A DNA stretch of 43,799 nucleotides from Chitinophaga pinensis (lineage in GTDB: Bacteria; Bacteroidota; Bacteroidia; Bacteroidales; GCA-2748055). Location: the NCBI GenBank assembly GCA_945863035.1, contig CAMAZH010000018.1:1-43799 (forward strand), in the 5' to 3' direction. The translations under genes and the position numbers were made by a program. This document shows positions 34,298-41,934 of the stretch, one piece after another. Below the pieces are notes generated by a model that was not told where the DNA came from, did not search any database, and was given only the letters and a program-made list of their open reading frames with translations. The first letter of the stretch is position 1. Every line of letters begins with the position of its first letter.

Positions 34298-34452
34298 CAG
34301 AAATATCAGGCCCTAATGGACATGATTGCAATACAATTTTGTGCAGGAGAGCAGGAGGGGGTATAGCATTGTGATACAGGGGTTGCCAATGGGTTATTAA
34401 CAACTGTTTATTTCTTTCAGAGGGAAGAGAACGGACGAAACCAAATTATAAC

Positions 34453-34460
34453 TACTTTTG
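34453..34460 (+). promoter_or_regulatory. -7 element (TACTTTTG) of the TPR-comA-aroE operon
   Basis: TACTTTTG matches TAnnTTTG and is 16 bp upstream of the TPR gene ATG. No convincing -33 TTG is present at the expected distance. Confidence 0.55.
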
Positions 34461-34476
34461 AACAAAATTCCAACAC

Positions 34477-35883
34477 ATGGACAAGCACAGGGAACAAATG
34501 CAAGATGAGGACGAATTCCGGCAGGTTCTTGAACGTTTTGAGGATATGGTGGAACGAAAGTCAACCTATTTTTTTGATGTTGAGGAATTTGAGCAAATTA
34601 TCGATTATTATCTCGATATACGCAATTTCAAGAAGGCCAACGAAGCCATCGACATTGCAGGGAAGCAGCATCCGGGTTCGAGCGAGATCACTATTAAACA
34701 CATACAGATATTCCTCGAGACAAACCAACCGTCTCAGGCAATTGACAAGTTAAAGGATATTCCCGAGTGGGATCTGGATAATGCCGATATTTTCCTGCTT
34801 CGAGGCACTGCCTTGGCACAATTGGGTAAAATACCCGAAGCCGAAAAGCAGTTTGACATCGCCCTTGGGAAAACTGAAGTTGACAGGGTCGAAATCCTTA
34901 TCAATATATCCATGGCATTCGAGAATGCCAGGAAATTCAACCTTGCCATAAAATACCTTCGGATTGCATTTGCCCTTGAACCACAGAATCTCACTATCCT
35001 TTACGATTTGGGATTCTATTACGAGAGAATGCATGAGTATGCTACCAGCATCGAGTTTTATAACAAGTATCTCGACGAGGATCCTTTTTCCGACAACGTC
35101 TGGTATAATCTGGGTGTGGTTTATTACAAAATCAACCAACCCCAGAAAGCTTTGGAAGCATATGATTATGCAATTGCCGTGAACCCATCATATGCATCGG
35201 CATACTTCAATAAGGCTAATATTTATGCTAACGATTCCGATTTTGTAAATGCCATTGCTGTTTATCACGATTTTTTGAGTCTTGAGGACGACCATGTGCA
35301 GGGGTGGTGCTATCTGGGCGAATGTTACGACCAGATCGAAGCTAATGATCTGGCCCTGAAAACCTATAAGAAAGTAATCGAAATCGACAACAGTTTCCCC
35401 GAGGGCTGGTTTGGCGCCGGACTTGCATACCTGGCAAAGGGAAACAGTAACGATGCCATCTCATACCTGCTCAAGGCAATTGAACTTGACGACTCGAATT
35501 CCGATTATTGGTTTCATCTGGGAGAAAGCTACGAATCCACGGAGGCAATTCCAGAGGCCATCAAATGTTACAAGCAAACCCTTGTGCTCGATCCAAAGGA
35601 TATGCAGGCATGGTTCAACCTGAGCAAAATTTATTTCTTTCAATTGGATTACCTGCTTTCCCTCGAAACGATAAGCGAAGCATTCATTATCAACGCCGAA
35701 GACCCTGAACTCCTTAGTCTGGAAGCCGCTTGCCATTTTCGCCTTTCCGGTTGGACTGTTGGGCTGTTATCGCTTCAAAAGGCTGTGTCGATTGATGAGA
35801 CGATTGCCGATGAGTTCTTTAAGTTTTATCCCGAGGGATTGAAAAGCAAAAAGATCCAAAAACTACTCAAAAACCCTCGCTAA
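34477..35883 (+). CDS. Tetratricopeptide repeat protein
   Basis: 468 residues, acidic, no signal peptide, so cytoplasmic. About ten TPR units run from residue ~30 to ~440; clear ones include DNVWYNLGVVYYKINQPQKA, GWCYLGECYDQIEANDLALK and DYWFHLGESYESTEAIPEAI, each with the W-LG-Y-A-P pattern. It is a protein-protein interaction scaffold with no catalytic domain. It is 10 bp upstream of the phosphosulfolactate synthase-like gene and starts the TPR-comA-aroE operon. Its partners are unknown. Confidence 0.92.
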   Translation: MDKHREQMQDEDEFRQVLERFEDMVERKSTYFFDVEEFEQIIDYYLDIRNFKKANEAIDIAGKQHPGSSEITIKHIQIFLETNQPSQAIDKLKDIPEWDLDNADIFLLRGTALAQLGKIPEAEKQFDIALGKTEVDRVEILINISMAFENARKFNLAIKYLRIAFALEPQNLTILYDLGFYYERMHEYATSIEFYNKYLDEDPFSDNVWYNLGVVYYKINQPQKALEAYDYAIAVNPSYASAYFNKANIYANDSDFVNAIAVYHDFLSLEDDHVQGWCYLGECYDQIEANDLALKTYKKVIEIDNSFPEGWFGAGLAYLAKGNSNDAISYLLKAIELDDSNSDYWFHLGESYESTEAIPEAIKCYKQTLVLDPKDMQAWFNLSKIYFFQLDYLLSLETISEAFIINAEDPELLSLEAACHFRLSGWTVGLLSLQKAVSIDETIADEFFKFYPEGLKSKKIQKLLKNPR

Positions 35884-35893
35884 AACCCTCGCA

Positions 35894-36676
35894 ATGAACG
35901 TACAAATACCTTTTCTGCCCGAAAGAACCGCTAAAGACAGGGATTCAGGCTTAACTATGATGATGGATAAGGGACTCAGCCTTATCGAAGCAGAAAGCTT
36001 TGTTCAAAGCAGTGCTGAATTCACCGATCTTGTAAAGTTTGGATTTGGAACTGCCCTGATCAACAATCAATTAAAAGAGAAAATCCAAGTATATAAAAAA
36101 GCCGGCTTGAAGCCCTATTTCGGGGGAACTCTTTTCGAGCTTTTTATTATCCGGGGGATGTTCGATGAGTACCGTCAATTTGTTTCCGATGCAGGGCTTG
36201 AGCTCGTTGAAGTTTCCGATGGATCTATTTTGCTCGATCATAATGAAAAGCTGGAGTATATCCTGAAACTAAGCAAGGACTTCACCGTTCTTTCCGAGGT
36301 AGGGTCGAAAGTTAAAGACGTTGAAATCCCACCTGCAGAATGGGTTAGTTTTATGAAAGCCGAACTGGCAGCAGGCGCATGGAAAGTTATTGCAGAAGCC
36401 CGCGAAAGTGGAACCATTGGAATATACAACTCCGACGGGTCGGCCAATACATCCCTGATTGACGATATTATCGATCATGTATCGGTCGATAAAGTCCTTT
36501 GGGAAGCTCCGAATAAAGCACAGCAGACCTGGTTTATCCGCCTTTTGGGTGCAAATGTCAACCTGGGAAACATCGCAACAAATGAGGTGGTTGCACTGGA
36601 AGCCTTGCGACTTGGGCTAAGGGGGGATACCTTGTTTGACTTCCTGCCTCAGCAGTTCCAGGATAAAAAGTTGTAA
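35894..36676 (+). CDS. Phosphosulfolactate synthase (ComA) family protein
   Basis: 260 residues, predicted (beta/alpha)8 fold. Family motifs are DKGLSLIEAESFVQ, DLVKFGFGTA, KPYFGGTLFEL, LVEVSDGSILL, VLSEVGSK and the C-terminal LWEAPNKAQQTWFIRLLGAN followed by VNLGNI. ComA adds sulfite to phosphoenolpyruvate to make phosphosulfolactate, a coenzyme M precursor in methanogens. In a bacterium of this type coenzyme M is not expected; the product may feed sulfolactate or sulfonate metabolism, for example cysteate for sulfonolipids (speculation). It lies between the TPR gene (10 bp) and aroE (5 bp). The family call is good; the true reaction here is open. Confidence 0.88.
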   Translation: MNVQIPFLPERTAKDRDSGLTMMMDKGLSLIEAESFVQSSAEFTDLVKFGFGTALINNQLKEKIQVYKKAGLKPYFGGTLFELFIIRGMFDEYRQFVSDAGLELVEVSDGSILLDHNEKLEYILKLSKDFTVLSEVGSKVKDVEIPPAEWVSFMKAELAAGAWKVIAEARESGTIGIYNSDGSANTSLIDDIIDHVSVDKVLWEAPNKAQQTWFIRLLGANVNLGNIATNEVVALEALRLGLRGDTLFDFLPQQFQDKKL

Positions 36677-36681
36677 TCCCC

Positions 36682-37446
36682 ATGTATGGTTTAATAGGAT
36701 ACCCTCTCAGTCATTCGTTTTCAAAGAATTTTTTTACCCGAAAATTCGCTGACGAAAACCTGAAGGGCACCGAATACCAAAACTTCCCCCTTGAAAACAT
36801 TGAGGCGTTTCGCGGTCTGGTAGATAACCATCCCAATTTTCAGGGCCTTAACGTCACAATTCCCTATAAAGAAAAAATCATTCCGTTTCTTGATGCACTT
36901 GACCCGGTAGCCTCAGAAATCGGGGCTGTAAACACGATTAAGTTTATAGGAACAGGAGAGAGCCGGATTTTAAAGGGATTCAACACAGATGCTTACGGAT
37001 TTACCCGTTCACTGCAGGAGGTGCTGGGGCAGAAGCACAGTATCCAACACGCACTGATCCTTGGAACCGGCGGGGCCTCCAAAGCTGTGGCCTATGCACT
37101 GAAGCAAATGAATATCCCTTATGAGTTCGTGAGCAGCAGCTCAAAAACTTCGCTCGGTTACGAGTCTTTAACACGCGAATTGATTCAAAACAGCAAACTC
37201 ATTGTCAATACGACCCCTCTGGGGATGTACCCGAAAATTCTGGATTGCCCTGCTATTCCCTATGATTTTATCAGCAGGGAGCACATTTTATTCGATCTGG
37301 TTTATAATCCTGCCATAAGCTTGTTTCTGCAAAACGGGATGGAAAAGGGGGCCAGTATATCTAACGGACTTAAGATGCTTGAATACCAAGCTCTGAAAGC
37401 CTGGGAGATTTGGGGAAGCGAGGAATCTGGAGAAATTGGATTGTAG
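36682..37446 (+). CDS. aroE: Shikimate dehydrogenase
   Basis: NADPH-dependent reduction of 3-dehydroshikimate to shikimate in aromatic amino acid synthesis. The 254-residue product has the substrate motif LSHSFSKNFF, catalytic Lys63 in NVTIPYKEKI, GAVNTIKF, the nucleotide-binding loop ILGTGGASKAVAYAL, and NTTPLGMYP. It starts 5 bp after the comA-family stop (third gene of the operon). The following ~140 bp to the thioesterase contain no recognisable terminator. Confidence 0.95.
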   Translation: MYGLIGYPLSHSFSKNFFTRKFADENLKGTEYQNFPLENIEAFRGLVDNHPNFQGLNVTIPYKEKIIPFLDALDPVASEIGAVNTIKFIGTGESRILKGFNTDAYGFTRSLQEVLGQKHSIQHALILGTGGASKAVAYALKQMNIPYEFVSSSSKTSLGYESLTRELIQNSKLIVNTTPLGMYPKILDCPAIPYDFISREHILFDLVYNPAISLFLQNGMEKGASISNGLKMLEYQALKAWEIWGSEESGEIGL

Positions 37447-37557
37447 ATTTGATCGGTTCGAAAAGTAGTTGCTGAAAAAAGGAATGCCAGACTTGCAAAG
37501 TCCTTGAAACAATTAATAAAACAAGGCATCCGGAAACAGATACTGTTTTCAAATACC

Positions 37558-37565
37558 TATATTTG
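37558..37565 (+). promoter_or_regulatory. -7 element (TATATTTG) of the thioesterase gene
   Basis: TATATTTG matches TAnnTTTG and lies 24 bp upstream of the ATG at 37590. No clear -33 TTG is found at 19-21 bp. Confidence 0.55.
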
Positions 37566-37589
37566 CATTTAAACCAATAGACAAGCTTA

Positions 37590-38342
37590 ATGCCTTCCCC
37601 AGAATTCTGGACCGATCGTTACAAGGTCCATTCCTATCATTCCGACCGCTTCGGAAAGCTCCGAATCAATGTTATCGCCAGTTTTCTTCAGGAAAGTGCA
37701 TGGTTGCACTCGAATGCCTGTGGAATCGGTTACAAAGACCTTTTGGATATCGGGAAGTTATGGATACTTTCAGGATTGAAAATCAAGGTGTTCGCTTACC
37801 CTTCCTGGGGTGATGAACTGACGCTGAACACCTGGGGTAACGATTATGATGACCCTTTTGCATTCAGAGACTTTGAGCTTCTTGATAATTCCGGTAAACA
37901 AATTATCTGCGGAAGTACAAGCTGGCTATTGATAAATGCCTCGAACCACCGGCCCAACAGGATAACACCCGAGTATCAGAAAATTCCCCGGAGAGGCGTA
38001 AGTTCGGGTAGCGGAAAACCTCAAAGAATTCCCGCATTTGCTGAAAAGGGAATTGAGAAGACCCGACAGGTGAATACTTCGGATATCGATATTTATCAGC
38101 ATGTAAACAATGCAAAATATGTAGAGTACTGTGCAGATCTTCTTCCTGCCGAACTTTGGGAAGTTGCTGAGGCAGAAGAAATTACAATCAACTATCTCAG
38201 CGAAAGTCTCCCGGAAAATGAAATCCGCTTTACCACAGTGCAAACCTCGGAATTGGAATACATGTTTTCGGGTTATAACGAAACCCTGAAACGCGATATC
38301 TTCAGGGCGATTTTCATTTTCAGAAAAAAACAGACTCGTTGA
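37590..38342 (+). CDS. Acyl-ACP thioesterase (FatA/FatB-like, double hotdog)
   Basis: 250 residues. It hydrolyses acyl-acyl carrier protein to free fatty acid. The N-terminal hotdog has FGKLRINVIASFLQESAWLH and LWILSGLKIKVFAYPSWGDE, the C-terminal one DIDIYQHVNNAKYVEYCAD, whose His171 and neighbouring Asn residues match the catalytic site of plant and bacterial acyl-ACP thioesterases. No signal peptide, so cytosolic. It has its own -7 element. Its last 23 bp overlap the 3' end of the convergent truA. Chain-length preference is not readable. Confidence 0.93.
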   Translation: MPSPEFWTDRYKVHSYHSDRFGKLRINVIASFLQESAWLHSNACGIGYKDLLDIGKLWILSGLKIKVFAYPSWGDELTLNTWGNDYDDPFAFRDFELLDNSGKQIICGSTSWLLINASNHRPNRITPEYQKIPRRGVSSGSGKPQRIPAFAEKGIEKTRQVNTSDIDIYQHVNNAKYVEYCADLLPAELWEVAEAEEITINYLSESLPENEIRFTTVQTSELEYMFSGYNETLKRDIFRAIFIFRKKQTR

Positions 38343-39114
38343 GCAGGTGAAATTTGTTTTCTGGCAGCTTCACATTGTTATACCTGATTTCACTTAGAAA
38401 CAGTCCTTTGGCGGCTACCGACATCCCTGCCGCACTACGGTCTTTCTTCTGAATGATTTCCTCCATTGCACCAACCGGGATTTTGTGGCTCCCGATTTTA
38501 AGCATGGTGCCTGTTACAGCCCTTACCATATTTCGCAGAAAACGATCGGCTGTAATCCGAAACACCAGCAGATCGGGGTTTATTTGTCTCCATTCAGCCT
38601 CGCGCAGATCGCAGATATTGGTTTTGTTATTCCCGTGCAATTTGCTGAAACTCGTGAAATCTTTATTCCTCATCAAAATTTCACAAGCCCGGTTCATAGC
38701 TGCCAGATCGAGGCTCTGTGGAACGTGCAGGGAGAAATCATCCAGAAAGGGATTTTTTGAGGTCGAAACAAGATAATGATAAGTTCGTGCGATTGCATCG
38801 AAGCGGGCATGACTATCGTGATTCACAGGAATGATATCATGAATGATGATGTCTCTTGATAAAAATCGGTTTAGTTTATGAATCAGTGCAGTGGAATTGT
38901 TTTTATGGAAGGTCTGGGAGTCGAAGTGGGCTATGTAATTGATGGCATGCACACCCGAATCGGTTCGACCGGCACCGACGAGACAGATCTTCTCATTCAG
39001 AATAAGTTGCAGGGCGTTGGATAGTTCGCCCTGAACTGTGATTTTATTAGGTTGAGCCTGCCAACCCATAAAATTGGTTCCCTTATAGGATAGTTTTATA
39101 AAATAGCGGTTCAA
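38320..39114 (-). CDS. truA: tRNA pseudouridine(38-40) synthase TruA
   Basis: Converts uridines 38-40 of tRNA anticodon stems to pseudouridine. The 264-residue product has RYFIKLSYKGTNFMGWQAQP at the N-terminus, the catalytic Asp52 in GAGRTDSGVHA, and RFLRNMVRAVTGTMLKIG near the C-terminus. No in-frame ATG occurs close upstream; the TTG at 39114 keeps the conserved first strand, whereas the first ATG (FMGWQ) would remove it, so a TTG start is chosen. It follows the upstream outer-membrane-type gene by 5 bp, and its 3' end overlaps the convergent thioesterase gene by 23 bp. Confidence 0.95.
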   Translation of the reverse strand: MNRYFIKLSYKGTNFMGWQAQPNKITVQGELSNALQLILNEKICLVGAGRTDSGVHAINYIAHFDSQTFHKNNSTALIHKLNRFLSRDIIIHDIIPVNHDSHARFDAIARTYHYLVSTSKNPFLDDFSLHVPQSLDLAAMNRACEILMRNKDFTSFSKLHGNNKTNICDLREAEWRQINPDLLVFRITADRFLRNMVRAVTGTMLKIGSHKIPVGAMEEIIQKKDRSAAGMSVAAKGLFLSEIRYNNVKLPENKFHLLNESVFF

Positions 39115-39119
39115 TTTGT

Positions 39120-40463
39120 CTAAAAAGTTAAACCTACATGTACAGAAAATGTATTCGATTTAAATCTGTTCACAAACATATTGTTTTCCAGTACGTTGGT
39201 AAAGGAAACTGCATTTTTATCACTCTCACGGGGGTCGGAAGATACAATCAGGTTGTAATTCGATTGAAATCTGAAATTTGAAAATACCGACAAATTCCTT
39301 GCGATTTTGTAGTTCAAACCAGCCTCGTAAAACCAATTCCCGGTTTGGTTTTTATGAACAATCAACTTCGCAATTTCCCCTTCATTAAGCATGTTGGGAT
39401 TAAAAACATCCGAATCGTAAACAAAATTCAGAATTCTACCAAAAGCTAACGATGGAGAAACCTTACGACTGAAGAACTTGTATTTTACAAGCAAGGGAAC
39501 TGATACTGTGTTCAGATTTAGCTTTATGGATTCGTTTCCGGGAAGCCTTATTGACCCTTGATTGTAAACAATTCTGTTCGAGATCAACTCCAGCTGGAAA
39601 GCTAAATTCTCGCTTATTCTGGGAACCGGTAAATTATAAAAAATGCCAATGGGCACGGAGGGTACAAAATCAGTTTTTATATCGGATTCCGAAACAGTCT
39701 CAAATGCGGTGGAGTAAGTTTCCCAGAAGCTTATGTTTGAGAATTGAACCCCCGAGAAGACACCAAAAGAAGGTTTTGAAAGCTTCAGGTCACGCTCGTA
39801 AACCAGGCAGTCTTTTCCTTTGCATGATTCTCCAATATAGGCCTTGGATATGTTCAGCAGTGCTTTCTTGTTGTATTTTACATTGAGTAATTGGCTCTGA
39901 ATATTTTTAGCATCCGAGAAAAATGAAAACAATGTGTCTTTGTAGATATCAATATCAAAGTAGAGCATGTTGTTTTGATACTGGTAGAGATCGTAAATAT
40001 TATAAGCATGATTTCTATTTTGTATCATGCTTTCGGTAATTGGAACATTCACCTCTTTATTCAAGAGCCCAATCAGGCTCCCTTGCTCTCTTTCAATATA
40101 ATATGTCATTTCTTTATTCTTCCAATAGTAGTAGAGGCTTATGTCGCCCTTGATAAGCACTTCAGTAAATACGTACTTAGATTTATCCTTGAACTCGATT
40201 TTATTCGATTGATGATATCGTTCCCCTGTAAACCGAAAGGCTTTAATTTCTCCCGGGAGGTACTTTTCCACCTTTGCTTTCCGGTTGGGTTTGAACATAC
40301 ATACAACGGAATTCCTGATCTCGCCTCCATCATTTATAAAGCCTGATAAAGTGTCGTTATCCAGAGTAATGATGGTTCCGATTTTGTAATTAAATTGTCC
40401 GTTAACAGCTGTGGAGAGGAAAATAACCAAAGCAGATAAAAAAGTTTTAAAGTAGAAGTTCAT
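39120..40463 (-). CDS. Outer-membrane-type beta-rich protein, paralog A
   Basis: 447 residues with a signal peptide (MNFYFKTFLSALVIFLSTAV, then NGQ). The N-terminal ~130 residues are a soluble beta domain (TLSGFINDGGEIRNSVVCMF, IKAFRFTGERYH). The C-terminal half alternates amphipathic strands (LVKYKFFSRKVSPSLAFG, FYEAGLNYKIARNLSVFSNF) and ends with an aromatic last strand, FSVHVGLTF, as expected of an outer-membrane beta-barrel. It is homologous end to end with the next gene. One CKGKDC motif sits mid-protein. No named family is recognised. truA follows 5 bp downstream. Function unknown. Confidence 0.7.
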   Translation of the reverse strand: MNFYFKTFLSALVIFLSTAVNGQFNYKIGTIITLDNDTLSGFINDGGEIRNSVVCMFKPNRKAKVEKYLPGEIKAFRFTGERYHQSNKIEFKDKSKYVFTEVLIKGDISLYYYWKNKEMTYYIEREQGSLIGLLNKEVNVPITESMIQNRNHAYNIYDLYQYQNNMLYFDIDIYKDTLFSFFSDAKNIQSQLLNVKYNKKALLNISKAYIGESCKGKDCLVYERDLKLSKPSFGVFSGVQFSNISFWETYSTAFETVSESDIKTDFVPSVPIGIFYNLPVPRISENLAFQLELISNRIVYNQGSIRLPGNESIKLNLNTVSVPLLVKYKFFSRKVSPSLAFGRILNFVYDSDVFNPNMLNEGEIAKLIVHKNQTGNWFYEAGLNYKIARNLSVFSNFRFQSNYNLIVSSDPRESDKNAVSFTNVLENNMFVNRFKSNTFSVHVGLTF

Positions 40464-40490
40464 GTTGCGATAGTATAAAAAATCAAGGAT

Positions 40491-41732
40491 TTAAAAACTT
40501 ATTCCAAAATACAGACTTGCCATACTCGTATTGTATATGGAATTTGGGTGATTCTTTAAATGTGTGCTAAAGGGCAATCTGTTATTGTTGTTCTCATCGG
40601 GCATTACAATGTTGCTGAAGGTTTGAAGTCTGAGATTTGAGAAAAGCGAATACTTTGGTGCAAACTTATAATTCATTCCCAACTCGAAAAACCATCCTCC
40701 TTTTTGGGTTTGGTGCAACATCCAGGAATCGGTGGAGCCTTTTGCAACCGAAGAGTTGAAAACAAAAATCGTTTCCTTTCCCAAAGCGAGAGAAGGGGTA
40801 ATTTTATTCATCGGAAGTTTGTATTTGAATAGCAGCGGGATGCCAATTGTGTTTGCCTTAATATGGATTTCCTCTTCGGGAAGAGGCATGTCAATTTCAC
40901 TTTTATTGTAATCGAAGTTATTGGAAATCAATTCAATTTGAAATGAAACGCGATCGTTTATTCTTGGAAGAGGGAAGTTGTAAGAAATCCCGACCGGCAT
41001 CGACAACAGAATCCCTGATTTGATATCCTTGTCCCAAAAATTGATCCGGGACACATGTAAGCCTGAAAAAACCCCAAGAGATTCTTTAAGTACACTTAAC
41101 TCCTTCACATAACTGATGCAATTCCCGATTGAACAGGTTTCGCTTATGTAATCCTTTGTAATCGCTATAATTGCTTTGTGATTGTATTCAACCTCATCAA
41201 TTCTGTTCTGAACCTCAGTACTTTCTTTAAAGACAGAATACAAGGAATCTTTATAAACTTCAACATAGGCGACCTTGTTTAATACATTGTATAATGAGCC
41301 TGAATATTGAGCTTCAGGTAATTCCCTGTTTATAAGGCCGATCACGTTGCCTTTGTCTTTCTCGATGTAATACGCTGTTTCTTTGTTTCTCCAGTAGTAA
41401 TAAAGATTTACCGAACCCTCCAGAAGCACATCCATAAAGACATGCCTGTATTCGTTTTTAAAAAACAAGGCGTGAGAATAATAATACTTATCGCCAATGA
41501 ATCGGTATGCCTTTATATCCTCTGGACGGTACTTGACAACTTTGCTTTTTTTATCCGTTTTGAAATAGCAGATTTCCGAGTTTCGGCTGCCACCTGCATC
41601 CCTGATCAACCCAAATAAAGTGTCGTTTTCTGCGGAAATAACATAACCCTTTTTATAGTTAAATTGCCCAAAAGCTCCCGCAGTAATAAATACCAGTGAA
41701 ACAGAAATTAAAAATTTAAGATTTTGGGTCAT
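40491..41732 (-). CDS. Outer-membrane-type beta-rich protein, paralog B
   Basis: 413 residues with a signal peptide (MTQNLKFLISVSLVFITAGA, then FGQ). It shares order and motifs with its neighbour: QFNYKKGYVIS, RNSEICYFKTDKKSKVVKYR, LYYYWRNKETAYYIEKDKG, SETCSIGNCISYVKEL, then a barrel-like C-terminal half ending SLYFGISF. The two genes are 27 bp apart and arose by tandem duplication. It is the first gene of a minus-strand unit B-A-truA. No promoter was clearly seen in the 200 bp upstream. Function unknown. Confidence 0.7.
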   Translation of the reverse strand: MTQNLKFLISVSLVFITAGAFGQFNYKKGYVISAENDTLFGLIRDAGGSRNSEICYFKTDKKSKVVKYRPEDIKAYRFIGDKYYYSHALFFKNEYRHVFMDVLLEGSVNLYYYWRNKETAYYIEKDKGNVIGLINRELPEAQYSGSLYNVLNKVAYVEVYKDSLYSVFKESTEVQNRIDEVEYNHKAIIAITKDYISETCSIGNCISYVKELSVLKESLGVFSGLHVSRINFWDKDIKSGILLSMPVGISYNFPLPRINDRVSFQIELISNNFDYNKSEIDMPLPEEEIHIKANTIGIPLLFKYKLPMNKITPSLALGKETIFVFNSSVAKGSTDSWMLHQTQKGGWFFELGMNYKFAPKYSLFSNLRLQTFSNIVMPDENNNNRLPFSTHLKNHPNSIYNTSMASLYFGISF

Positions 41733-41846
41733 AGTCCAATTAGTTAAAAAGTAGTAATTAGTAGTTGATTGTGGATTTGCAAGAGATAAAATTAATAAAC
41801 TATTTTAACTATAATAATGCATACCCGAAAATAATCTGCCTCCTGC

Positions 41847-41877
41847 TTGCTATTTGTTTCATACACTTGTAAATTTG
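41847..41877 (+). promoter_or_regulatory. Bacteroidota-type promoter of the DUF3160 gene
   Basis: TTG at 41847-41849 and TAAATTTG at 41870-41877 are 20 bp apart, an excellent match to the TTG-N19-21-TAnnTTTG pattern. The start codon is 57 bp downstream. Confidence 0.7.
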
Positions 41878-41934
41878 TGTTGCAGGCGGGTTGAATATTT
41901 GATTAGTTTCTGTCCATCATAACAAAACCATGAT

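Noticed and set aside
39975-40346. 123-codon plus-strand ORF
   Set aside because: Antisense to the paralog A gene, whose homology to paralog B confirms the minus-strand frame.
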